Origin: Phylloscopus collybita
Lineage: Eukaryota > Chordata > Aves > Passeriformes > Phylloscopidae
Direction of reading: 5' to 3'
Length of the DNA: 64,000 bases
Assembly: GCA_027886175.1 (NCBI GenBank)
Contig: JAJNNQ010000129.1
Span: forward strand, 744,001-808,000
The translations under genes and the position numbers were made by a program. Positions 25,685-34,180 of the stretch are shown in pieces (the stretch's first letter is position 1; every line of letters starts with the position of its first letter). The notes below the pieces were generated by a model. It was given only the letters and a program-made list of their open reading frames with translations, was not told the origin of the DNA and did not search any database.

Positions 25685-26005
25685 TATCCCCCAGTGTCCC
25701 CTCCATAGCCCCCAATGTCTCCTCCATAGACCCTAATGTCCACTCTGGAGCCCCCAGTGTCCCCTCTGGAGCCCCCAATGTCCCCTCCATAGCCCCCAAT
25801 GTCCCCTATGGAGCCCCCAATGTCTTTTCCAAAGCCCTCAATGTCCCCTATGGAGCCCCCAATGTCCCCTGCATAGCCCCCAATGTCCCCTCCATAGCCC
25901 TCTATGTCCCCTCTGGAGCCCCCGTTGTCCCTAATGGAGCCCCCAGTGTCCCCTATGGAGCCCCCAATGTCCCCTCCATAGCCCACAATGTCCCCTCTAA
26001 AGCCA
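25685..26005 (+). repeat. 21-bp minisatellite, left arm
   Basis: Tandem 21-bp units of the type gcccccaatgtcccctccat, with variants tatggagcc and tctggagcc. Because 21 is a multiple of 3, one frame stays open through the array and encodes a 7-residue A-P-N-V-P-S-I type repeat. I do not regard this as a gene: the frame starts in satellite and ends soon after the array, with no conserved domain. The unit order differs from the right arm. The left has four units the right lacks and lacks two units the right has, a net difference of 42 bp. Confidence 0.92.
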
Positions 26006-26763
26006 TCAGCTTAGATGGAGACTTTGAACTTCATGTACTAATGTGCTGTGCAAATGATATGAAGAGCTGGAATTCTCAATTATTCCTGTGCTTTTTCCAG
26101 GTCCATATCTAACCCTTGAGACTGACTTTTTTCCCTGGAAACAAATCATCTGTCATTGCAGCAAAACTGCAACTTGAACATTTGGCCAAAATGACCTTGT
26201 TCTGTGTATTTCCCAGCAACATGTGATGGGGTACACACTGAACTGTTTTGATTCCCAGACTGTGTGTGTAAGAACAACTCTAAAAACCGAGCCAAAAGTC
26301 CCTGGCTAAAAGCTTTGTCTTATGCATTTTTCATGCTCACCTATCTCTTATACAGGGAAGCATTTTAGGGTTTGGAGTAAAACTTGGTTTTCTTTTCTGT
26401 GTTGGTTTTTTGTTTCTATGAGCACCTTAATAGTTTCTAGTTTTGAGACCAAGCAATTACTTCACCAGGCAGATCTGCTTTCAGATCTGCTAGAGCAAAC
26501 CCAAGTGTGTCCCTTTTCATAAATTTAGGAAACTTTGAAGTTTTAGCTTTTTAAGAAACCTTTGAAGCTTCTTCTCTGGAGGAAAATGTTACTTTAGTAT
26601 GAGGTACAGCTGTCTTGGAGGCTCAGTTCCTCAGCAGTGCCACTGGCTACAGATGTTTCAGCTGAGGGGTCTCGACAGGGCCCTTCAACAAAGCAATGTC
26701 ATTGTAGAGTACGTAAATCCATGGCAGCGTGGGTGTGGTAACTACCACGTCTTTCTCTTTCAG
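26006..26763 (+). other. Intron-like sequence upstream of the BMP3-like exon (left)
   Basis: About 760 bp of non-repetitive sequence without a coding signal, lying between the minisatellite and the splice acceptor. It reads as the 3' end of the last BMP3 intron, truncated by repeat on its upstream side. A pyrimidine-rich run and cag are present at 26,748-26,763. No further exon is recognisable. Confidence 0.6.
26748..26763 (+). other. Splice acceptor of the BMP3-like exon (left)
   Basis: The sequence cgtctttctctttcag, with AG at 26,762-26,763, is a good 3' splice site with a continuous pyrimidine tract. It is followed directly by the codons gcc atg aag cca of the exon. The ATG two codons in lies within the exon and is not a likely translation start. 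Confidence 0.75.
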
Positions 26764-26955
26764 GCCATGAAGCCATCCAACCACGCCACCATCCAGAGCA
26801 GTGTGAGAGCTGTTGGAGTCGTCCCTGGCATTCCCGAGCCTTGCTGTGGGCCTGACAAGATGTCTTCTCTTAGTATCTTATTCTTTGATGAAAACAAAAA
26901 CGTGGTGCTGAAGGTGTACCCCAACATGACAGTGGAGCCCTGTGCATGCAAGTAA
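26764..26955 (+). pseudogene. BMP3: BMP3-like terminal coding exon (left copy, gene fragment)
   Basis: This exon encodes 63 residues plus TAA (26,953-26,955). It reads from A-M-K-P-S-N-H through the paired cysteines in E-P-C-C-G-P and the [11 protein letters not shown] segment to the terminal C-A-C-K. This is the C-terminal half of a TGF-beta-family cystine-knot domain. The wording [10 protein letters not shown] matches BMP3 rather than GDF10 as I remember the families. BMP3 is a secreted ligand that antagonises osteogenic BMP signalling. The four cysteines expected here are present, and the frame and acceptor are intact. Several residues look unusual compared with remembered vertebrate BMP3: A-M before K-P, S for I after Q-S, G for V after C-C, P-C for S-C, and a final K for R. 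No exon 1 or 2 is visible upstream, where only repeat and satellite lie. I therefore call it a gene fragment. A diverged functional paralogue spliced over more than 25 kb of satellite cannot be excluded. Confidence 0.8.
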
Positions 26956-27800
26956 TGCCTTGGGAGGCCTTTTGGCAATGCTGGGGTGATTTGGCAATAA
27001 GCCTGGGTGCTGAGTGCTGCCACTCCCCTGCTCGTTGGGGAGGGGAGGTGGGCAGGAGTCTCATTGTACCTACTTTGTGTTTGCACTGCCAATGCATTTC
27101 CTTTGGACAAAAAAAAAAGGAAATGTAAAGAAATGCAATCAATGAGAATGGGAACAGAACGGATTCCAAGTAGCCATTCCAAGGAAAGTGAATACAAACT
27201 TAATTTGTCTGTGGTTTTGACCGAAACACAAGGCCAGGAATGGGACCTGACCGTACCTGTTGGAAGCGAGAGGTGAAAGAAGAGTCTGGAGATTTTTGAG
27301 ACTGCGCAAAGGACATAGTGATCTATTTTTGTACAAGATTTTGGAAGCAGCACAAGCTGGTAATTCCTATCTCTGTTCTAATGGTGACTAATGGCGGGGG
27401 AACACTAGAAATGCAATAGTCTTCATTTTAAAACAAAGTTTCTTGCCTTAGGTTTTAGAGTAGTACAGCAAGGTGGCAAAACAAATCTGACATCCTAAAA
27501 GCTATAGATGACCCTACCTGACCATGCATCTCCTTGGTACAAGGTTACTCACCTTGTGTGCGAGTTCCACTGACATCTACTCTGTAATTCAGCTCTTTGG
27601 AGCCTGGCAGCCCTGGGCAGAAGAGCTGCAAACAGGACTACTGAGTGCATCACTGACTTGTGCTATGGAAACTCAGCAGGCCAGGGGTATGAAAATATCA
27701 CGCTCAGTGCAGTGCCCGAATGACTTGTTCTCCACGTGTTCTAGAACATACTTGCAAATAATCTGCGGGTTGTCTCCCTGCAAGGACACTGTAACCAGAT
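26956..27800 (+). other. 3' UTR-like flank of the BMP3-like exon (left)
   Basis: Non-coding sequence follows the stop codon. It contains a short poly-A run at about 27,109-27,117 and is probably the original BMP3 3' UTR. No open frame has a convincing coding signal. It is interrupted by the CR1 fragment at 27,801. Confidence 0.6.
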
Positions 27801-27990
27801 AGCCTCAAGCTGCACCGGGGGAGGTTCAGGCTGGACATTAGGAAGAATTTTTTCATGGAAAGGATGGTCAGGCAGTGGTAAGGGCTGCCCAGGGAAGTGG
27901 TGGAGTCACCCTCAGTGGAGCTGTTCAGGAAAGGACTGGATGGGGCGCTCGGTGCACTGGTTTAGCTGGCAAAGTGGTGATCTGTTCTTC
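27801..27990 (+). mobile_element. CR1 LINE 3' fragment (left arm, with 49-bp deletion at its 5' edge)
   Basis: The text agcctcaagctgcacc, ggaggttcaggctggacatt, agggctgcccagggaagtgg, tggagtcaccctcagtggag and gttcaggaaaggactggatg is the standard 3' region of an avian CR1 retrotransposon in sense orientation. Only the 3' end is present, as usual for CR1. The left copy starts abruptly at 27,801. The right arm has 49 more CR1 bases here (37,116-37,164), with a 2-bp at shared at the break, so the left arm suffered a deletion. Similarity fades after about 27,990, and no terminal 8-bp CR1 repeat is obvious. Confidence 0.85.
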
Positions 27991-28497
27991 CGTGCTCTGG
28001 GGGCCCTGAACTCATCAGCAGCAGTGTCACTCCCGGGGCAGGGCTGGTCCCAAAGATAGACACCCGCAGCCAAGGAGAGGCTTATGAGTTTGCAGGATGG
28101 GTTGTTTAGTGGCTCCTTTTTCCTTGTGACACCAGCATTTTTAAATGATTTCTGGTGAAAGGTTTATCTGTGTACAGACTGTCAATTTAAAAAAATGAAA
28201 ATCAACCCCAAAAGAAAAGTCATTTTGTATACGGAAAGAAACTCTTACAGATGCTTTTCATTTATTTTATATCCATGGCCCTCCTAATGTATCCTTCTTT
28301 ATCTCAGCACCCTTTAAACCATGCAGTTTTCTCTGTCAGGGCAAAGATGGCCTGCCAGGACTGTAGGGGAGATCCAGAGGACAGGTGCACCCACTGTGTG
28401 AAAGGGACGTCGTACTGCTGATTGATAAGCTTCTCTGATCTGTATTGTTTTCCTTCAGTAATACAGACGCTCTGCTCGGAACTCTGGAGAAATGTAA

Positions 28498-28503
28498 AAT
28501 AAA
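28498..28503 (+). terminator. Candidate poly(A) signal for the BMP3-like 3' UTR (left)
   Basis: AATAAA followed about 65 bp later by a TTTGTTTGTTTGTG run that could act as a GU-rich downstream element. If used, it gives a 3' UTR of about 1.55 kb including the CR1 fragment. The mirrored copy is at 36,413-36,418. Confidence 0.4.
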
Positions 28504-28792
28504 ATTACTTCAAAATGAAAATGCACGTTCTCCTGTGTGGCATTCAGACGTTTGCAGGAACATGAATGATTTTGTTTGTTTGTTTGTGTTTGATAATATG
28601 GTTGAGAGATAGATAATTTCGGGGAGAATGATAGAGGATATCATAATATCATTTTAGGACACTTTAGGCATTTATGGTACAAATACCCTCTAATGTCAGA
28701 AGGTTAAAAGCACTAACACCAACATGGCACCTCCTTAATTTTTAGCAGCAAAACTTGATCTTAAAACTTTGTTTTTCTGCTCCTACTAACTT

Positions 28793-28798
28793 AATAAA
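28793..28798 (+). terminator. Second AATAAA hexamer (left arm)
   Basis: AATAAA in cttaataaagg. It is an alternative polyadenylation signal 295 bp beyond the first, with no clear GU-rich element after it. The mirrored copy lies at 36,118-36,123. Confidence 0.25.
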
Positions 28799-29951
28799 GG
28801 AGTTTATCAGCTTTTGCTGCCCTTCACTGATACTCAAGGTCCTTAAAATTGGCTCTACTGTTCTAAAATAAATACAGATTTTAGACCTCCCTCATTCTCC
28901 CCAGACTAGAAACATGTGAATTGATTTTTGATCTTCTTTCTTTGGGTTTCTGTGGCTTTTTAAGCTGCATGGAGAAGGTGTCTTTGGATATGGCACCCAG
29001 GGAATGGTGCTGGGAAGGGCAGGATGGGAAGGAACTGCCCAGAAATCCAGAAGCAGCAGTGGACTGGGAGCTGATCCTGCCTCAGTCACACCCTTCTGGA
29101 CAGTCTGTGTAATGCTAATATTCCTTTTTTCCTTCCTGAACATGGAGTCGGAGAAGAACAGAAGGCATTGCCTTGATGGAAAGGGGAACCCTAGGGAAAA
29201 ACTGCTGCTCGTGTCCGCAGGGAGGAGAGGGAAGAGCCCGAGAGAATCTTGGCTGGCTGAGGGGCACTTGTGTCCCCTGTGGAACAGAGCCCTGCATCTC
29301 CTCAGACCTGCTGGTTTGCAGGACAGTTGGGACACCTTTTGCTGCCGCTTTGGCTCTTAAGAACTGGAGATCCGTGCATTTCTGGATGGTTTCCATAGGC
29401 TCTCCTGTTTTGTAGGAGCTGCACGGTGAGGTAGGAATTTTGAGGGAGGCCCTGGCAAAGCTGCCAGCAGCGAGGAATGTGGAGCATCCGGGGGGTTTCT
29501 CCCACCTGAGTTCATCCTGGAGCGTGCTGGGTGTCCTGCTGGATGTTTAAGCTGGGTTTGGGGCGTTCTCCTGCAGGCCCAGCTCCAACTGCTGCCCCTG
29601 GGGCCAGGCCTTGCTGTGTCCCGGCACTAAAGCCGGCAGCTGGCTGTGCTTTTCCAGCCCTTGAATGCCACGGGCAATCCCAGATTCCCGGAGCTCCCCG
29701 GCGCACAGCCTGGCCTCGCTCCCTGGGAGTTGCGCTTCAGTCTGCTTGAGCCAAGGATGTCCTGCCCAGGTTTGGAACTGTATTCCTGGTTTTTTTTCCT
29801 CTTCAGGTAGTTGGCAAAAAAGGAGAGAGCCAAGGAAGCCAGGCCAGTGGAAGGCCTTGTCCCAGTCCAAGGTTCCCACTTTTGTCTCCGACTCCTGGAG
29901 AATTGCTTGGCCATGACCAGAGGCTGTCAGTTGGATTTCCCGCCTATTCCA

Positions 29952-30024
29952 AATAAATCGTTGCTTTCAGCTGGAGTATGTTCCTGGTGTCATCCTCCTC
30001 CTCCTCCATGGATTTGTAAATAAA
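29952..30024 (+). terminator. Pair of AATAAA hexamers (left arm)
   Basis: AATAAA at 29,952-29,957 and 30,019-30,024, the latter followed by gttcctgacgtttgcc and a T-rich stretch. They could end an unrecognised transcript or LTR-like element. No gene body is recognised upstream. Confidence 0.25.
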
Positions 30025-30779
30025 GTTCCTGACGTTTGCCAAGTTGAATTTTGTTATTCCAGCAATTGTGGTGGCTCTTTTGTTCTATTGAAACTTCCCA
30101 GCTCTGCTAAGAGCTTCAGATGTCAGATACAAGTACGCCTGGAGTTTCTTTGCAATGTTACTCCCACAGAATACAGATGATTGTTGGATAGGAGTTACTT
30201 GAGATGTTTAGTTCTCACTTCCCTTTAAAATCTGAGCAGAGGAAGAAGATTTTATGTCAGCATTCCATGAACTTCCACCATGAAACTGCTAACTGTTTCA
30301 AAAGTTTTCAGTGTTAGAAATGCCTGAGCTTGTCTTCCAGGCAGGATGAGATTTAGATATTTTTCCTTCCTTTCCTTTGATGTTTTTCCTCTTTTTGATT
30401 TTAGTAAGGGAGTATTTATTGCAAATGCCAGTTTTCCATCCTAGTTGGAGTTTTGCCTCATCGTAGGGCACATTTCAAGGACATTTACCAAATTCCTGTT
30501 GGTAAATCCCAATTGTTCAGCACCAGCCAACTTGCGAAGTGTTTATTTACCGTAATTCATCTCTCTGTAAAGTTATATGTACTGCATTTTTAACTATCCC
30601 ATTAAAATCCCATTAATACTTAAATCCTAAATGGCCTAATTGCTGTTCCTTGGACACAATGGGGTGGGTCTTTCCTGGCTTGGCACATTTGGATGTTCAT
30701 CCAAAGTAAGCTTTCCCTGCCCCTGCAGAATCCAGATACTCCCAGGGCTGTGTTAGGCAGTGGCACGAGGGGAGAGCTG

Positions 30780-31255
30780 CATTTATTTAATTTTGTCTCT
30801 TATTCTATGTATTGTTTGTTTTATTTTTTTATTTATTGCTTTTTGATTTGGGGTTTTTTTAATGCTATATTTTGATTTTATTGTGTTTTATTTCTTCATG
30901 TTATTTTATTTCTTGTTCTGTATTTTTATATGTTTTTATAATTTATTCCCCCAAATTTTGTTTTTATTTTAGTTTTTTATTTTGTTGTTTTTTTTTTTTA
31001 ATTCCTTTTGTACTTTCTTGGTTTTTATTTCTTTAATTTTTTTATATTATTTGGTTTTTTATTTGCTTATAGTTTTGTATGGTTTTTCTTTTCTATCTTA
31101 TTTTTCTTTTTATAGTTTTACTAAAAAAATTTAATAGTGAAATTTTATACTCAAATTTTACTTTCAAATTAATTTTTAAATTTTAATTTTATTTCTCTTT
31201 TTTGTTATATATTTTTATTTTATTTTTTTCATGATTCCTTTGTTCCTTTACTTTT
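30780..31255. repeat. T-rich low-complexity tract
   Basis: Nearly 480 bp dominated by T runs broken by A, G or C (ttttattttt, gttgtttttttt). It has no regular unit. It could be a decayed poly(T) or retroposon tail, or a nuclear-matrix-type AT-rich element. Confidence 0.8.
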
Positions 31256-31570
31256 TTTCCCCATTACTCCTTCTTGCCCGGAGTGTCTGGAAGTTTGGCT
31301 GTTGGCAAGAAAGGAGCTGAAGAACGACACCCATGGCCACTGGACATCTGGATCGGGTTGAGAGTGCAGTCAGCAAAACCTCTGCGTTTTCTGCTCCATT
31401 AAAAAACCTGAACGCGGGCGGTGCCATGTTTTTCTTTGGAACCCCCAACAACAGGTCTCATTCTACCCATGTACAGCATCACCAGCAGTAACTTGGTGTC
31501 GAGGTGTATTTCAGAGACAGCAATAAAAACAAGTAGGCATTTTATGTTGTAACTCTCAGAACCTCATGGT
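31256..31570. other. Mixed-composition block between T-rich and A-rich tracts
   Basis: About 315 bp of ordinary composition, including cctgaacgcgggcggtgcc and cagcatcaccagcagtaac. No open frame longer than 67 codons and no recognised repeat. With opposite homopolymer-rich tracts on either side it could be an old retroposed insertion, but I cannot name it. Confidence 0.4.
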
Positions 31571-32035
31571 TTACTAACAGAGAAATCCAAACCAAAGCAA
31601 ACAAAAACACCACAAAACAAACCACCCGAAAAACAGCCCACCTCCCGAAAAAACCACAAAAAGAGAAAATATGCCAATATTATTTTAATAAAAATGAAAT
31701 CTTTACCCTTGGAAAACCAGGTTAATTTAATTATAATTAATTGTCCTTCTGCTGTGTTAGGTTAATGAATTCATATTTAAAAAATTGGTTAAAACATGAA
31801 CACGAATTTAAAAAAAAAATACAGAAATAGAACAATATAAATAATAAAAATAGAAATATAAAACAAAAAGTATCAATAATATAAAGACAATATATCATAT
31901 TACATGTTGCATATATTATATGAGATATAATATAGATAGGAATATAAAAGATAAATTATAAATAGCAATATAAAAATAAAAAAAGATTAAAAATTTGGAA
32001 ATATAACTTAAAGACTTTTTTGATTTCAATTTCAT
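31571..32035. repeat. A-rich low-complexity tract
   Basis: A-dominated sequence (aaaacaaaaacaccacaaaac, then aataataaaaatagaaatata) of about the same length as the T-rich tract and complementary to it in composition, so a loose stem between them is possible. No coding signal. Confidence 0.75.
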
Positions 32036-32158
32036 TGGTGACAGGGTTCTCGTAGTTGTGGTTGGGAGACTGTTGTGGCATTTAATTTAGAGAATGTTTG
32101 GAAGGGGATTTTTGGACGCCTTTTTGGCCTCCGCTCTCTGCCTGTCCCCGACCCAGGG

Positions 32159-32345
32159 CTGAGCTCGGGTGCAGTGCTGCCACCGTGTGGACAGAGCGCG
32201 GTACTGCAGCGCTCCCGTGCCCGTCCCCAAAGCGTGTGACAGCCCCTGGCTGAGCTTAAGGGCAGTGCTGCCACCGTGTGGACAGAGCGCGGTACTGGAG
32301 CACTCTCCCGAGCCCAGCCCGATGCGCGTGGCAGCCCCGGACTGT
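32159..32345. repeat. 91-bp tandem duplication in the CpG-rich block
   Basis: The stretch cagtgctgccaccgtgtgg, continuing as acagagcgcggtactg, occurs at 32,172 and again at 32,263, 91 bp apart. Both copies are rich in CpG and follow ggctgagct. It forms the upstream edge of the CpG-rich region. Confidence 0.85.
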
Positions 32346-32371
32346 GAGCTTGCCGGCACTGCTTGACGTTT

Positions 32372-32975
32372 CCAAGATGGCGGCAAAAAGGGCGGGAAAA
32401 AAGCAAGGACCCTGGTGCCATCTAGCCAGCTGCCTGCGCCAAAACCCGACCACAGCGCCGGCCAAGAGTGATTTTTCTGGGGTGTTTCCAGGTGCGCAGG
32501 TACGAGCTGGAGGCTCGGCGGTGCCCCCGAGGGGTTCTGACAGTTGATTTAATCAGGCACTTCTGTGTGGAGCCGGGGGGACCATAAGGGTGCCACAAAA
32601 AAGATGGCGGATCGACCGGAACTGGCTTCAGCCACAACCAAGATGGCAGCGAGTGGAAAAAAGGCGGGAAAATCAAAGACCCCGAAGGCGTCTAACTGAC
32701 TGCCTGTCCGCAACCCCGACCAGACTGCTTCACAGATTAAATTCTCCATGGCGTTTCTAGGTGTGTGGGCAGGGTCTGTGGGCTCAGCTATGCCGCAGCC
32801 TGGTTCAAGCAGTAGATTTAGTCAGGCGTCTCTGTTTGAAGCCAGAGGGGGCCTTAAGAGTGCCACAAAAAAGATGGCGTCTCAACCGGAAGTGGCTTCA
32901 GCCACAACCAAGATGGCGGCGAGTGAGGGCAGAAGTCATGTGACATCCCTCTCAAGATGGCTGATCGGCTATTGT
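32372..32975. promoter_or_regulatory. YY1/ETS-rich tandem promoter-like block (about 270-bp units)
   Basis: Units beginning ccaagatggc start at 32,372, 32,638 and 32,908 (spacing 266 and 270 bp). They share ggcgggaaaa near the start and gtgccacaaaaaagatggcg near the end. AAGATGG-type YY1 sites lie at 32,373, 32,601, 32,639, 32,871, 32,909 and 32,953. An ETS-like site, accggaagtg, is at 32,885-32,894, with a weaker form near 32,614, and an E-box-type gtcatgtgac is at 32,935-32,944. YY1 and ETS sites of this kind cluster at CpG-island promoters and some LTRs. Promoter activity is inferred; no transcript is visible. Confidence 0.6.
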
Positions 32976-33114
32976 AATATTTTAAAATATTAATCGCATA
33001 ACTTTATACTAATAGAGATTTTTGTAGGATCTTTTATGTGTTTAGTGAAAGGATTTTTAAGAGTATTAGTTTTGTTTAGTTTTGTTTTTTTTAATATAAA
33101 AAAAAGACGCCGCT

Positions 33115-33430
33115 CTTGACAGCGTATCCATGGTAACTTCGGGGCTTCTCCAGCCCGCATCTCAATGGTAACTTCCGGGACGCTCTGGCCAGCATCTCTA
33201 TGCTAACTTCCGGGACGCTCTGGCCTGCGTCTCTATTGTATTTTTGCGGGCCGCTCTGGCCCGTGTCTCTATGGTAACCTCCGGGCCGCTCTATCCTTCG
33301 TGTCTATGGTAATTTCTGTGCTTCTCTGTCCCGCGTCTTCATGATAACTTCCGGGCCGCTGCGTCTCTCGTTTCCATGGTAACACCCCGGGCCACTTTGA
33401 ACCATGTGTCTCTGCGAACTTCTGGTCGCG
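33115..33430. repeat. 35-bp minisatellite with ETS-like and X-box-half motifs
   Basis: Nine units of the pattern ctctatggtaacttccggg then a cgctctggccc-like segment. The aactt core lies at 33,135, 33,170, 33,205, 33,240, 33,276, 33,311, 33,346, 33,381 and 33,417, a strict 35-36 bp spacing. Most units contain acttccgg (ETS core on the reverse strand) and catggtaac (half of an RFX X-box). It may be a chance expansion of one promoter motif or a functional multi-site array. Confidence 0.85.
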
Positions 33431-33960
33431 TGTCGGGGGCGGGGGTCCCGTCGGAGCCGCTCCGCCCCACCTCGCTGCTCTCGGGGGGAATCCCGCCGGC
33501 TGCCGCTGCTTCCGGGTGGGCTCGGGGGGATTTTGGGGTCTCCGGGGGGATTTTGGGGTTTCCAGGGTATGGGGAGGCGCGGTTTGGGGTCTCCGGGGGT
33601 TTTTGGCGGGTCCCGAGGGGTCCTGGGGGTGCCGGCCCCACCGTGCGACTGACGGTGACGGCGCTGCGGGGCCGGCTGGAAGTGCCGCCTGCGGGTATTG
33701 CGGGCAAAGGCAGGGGGGGTTCGGGGGGATTTGGAGGGCTTTATAGGATATGGGGAACTTTGGGGCGATTTGGGGGAGCGGTTCAATGGGGTTTTGGGGC
33801 AGTTTGGGGGGATGTTTGGGTGGAGTGTTGGGGATGGTTCGGGGGTTTGGGGGTTCTGGGGGGATTTGAGGATTGTTTGGGTGGGTTTTGGGGATGGGTT
33901 TGGGGTTTCTGCGATGGTTTGGGGCAGTTTGGGGGGTTTTTGGGTTTCTGGGATTTTTTT
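33430..33960. repeat. CpG/G-rich block with quadruplex potential
   Basis: It starts as a CpG-dense stretch (gtgtcgggggcgggggtcccg) and continues as imperfect repeats of ggggattttggggt and gggtttggggg on the plus strand. Runs of four or more G recur with short loops, so G-quadruplexes on this strand are likely. A long proline-rich frame on the minus strand (33,269-34,039) follows only from this composition. Confidence 0.8.
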
Positions 33961-34180
33961 TAAAAATAATTATAGTAAAAAGTGTCAAGTTTGAAGGTTT
34001 TCTCATTAAAAAAAATGTAATATCTAGCAAGAAAACCAAAATATTAAAAAAGGTTAATTAACATTTTATTATTTTTAAATTTTGGTTGTAGTGTGTTAAA
34101 GAAGAAAAAAAGAGATTTGGAGGTATTGCTGGACAATGGGGCTTGTGTCAGAAAGGCAGCTAACACAGCTCCAGGAGTTT
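33961..34180. other. AT-rich end of the spacer
   Basis: A and T runs (taaaaataattatag, tttttaaattttgg) lead into about 80 bp of ordinary sequence before the right arm. The piece gatttggaggtattgctgga at about 34,114 faintly resembles CR1 internal sequence, too weakly to call. Confidence 0.5.

Larger units (their letters stand above)
25152..30735 (+). repeat. Palindrome, left arm (5,584 bp)
   Basis: This stretch is the inverted copy of 34,181-39,771. Mirrored positions add to 64,916 near the axis, to 64,965 beyond a 49-bp gap, and to 64,923 outside the minisatellite. The inner end is ctgga at 34,181-34,185, pairing with 30,731-30,735; the sequence diverges immediately inside. The outer end lies within a satellite monomer: base 25,152 pairs with 39,771, and 25,151 does not pair with 39,772. 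Identity is very high; I found single-base differences at 28,826, 29,478 and 29,654 and a few in the satellite part. The 49-bp and 42-bp length differences exactly account for the arm lengths. Confidence 0.95.
27991..30735 (+). other. Unassigned inner part of the left arm
   Basis: About 2.7 kb between the CR1 fragment and the inner arm boundary. It contains a short TTTG microsatellite (about 28,571-28,588) and several AATAAA signals. The stretch at about 28,900-30,050 has mixed GC content and open frames on both strands, none with a recognisable domain. I see no exon, RNA gene or named transposon with confidence. Confidence 0.55.
30736..34180. other. Unique spacer of the palindrome (3,445 bp)
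   Basis: This is the only stretch between the two arms that is not mirrored. It is arranged as a T-rich tract, a short mixed block, an A-rich tract, a CpG-rich repeated block, a 35-bp minisatellite, a G-rich block and a final AT-rich stretch. The asymmetry fixes the orientation of the palindrome and argues that the centre is genuine sequence rather than a fold-back artefact. Confidence 0.9.

Noticed and set aside
25573..26112. 179-codon frame through the 21-bp minisatellite (mirror 38,853-39,350)
   Set aside because: Open only because the unit is 21 bp. It starts in satellite DNA, its unit number changes between arms, and the tail is intron-like sequence.
26760..27353. 197-codon minus-strand frame overlapping the BMP3-like exon
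   Set aside because: Antisense shadow of the exon and 3' UTR; no recognisable domain. The plus-strand frame has the TGF-beta signature.
28900..30050. Possible LTR or endogenous retrovirus in the inner arm
   Set aside because: AATAAA signals and mixed GC are present, but I see no paired terminal repeats, primer-binding site, or gag/pol-like frame.
33269..34039. 256-codon proline-rich frame on the minus strand
   Set aside because: It reads the complement of G-rich low-complexity DNA and the 35-bp minisatellite. Composition alone explains the proline runs, and other frames in the region are also open.
34100..34180. Second CR1 fragment at the spacer end
   Set aside because: Similarity to CR1 internal sequence is limited to a short phrase and cannot be told from chance by eye.
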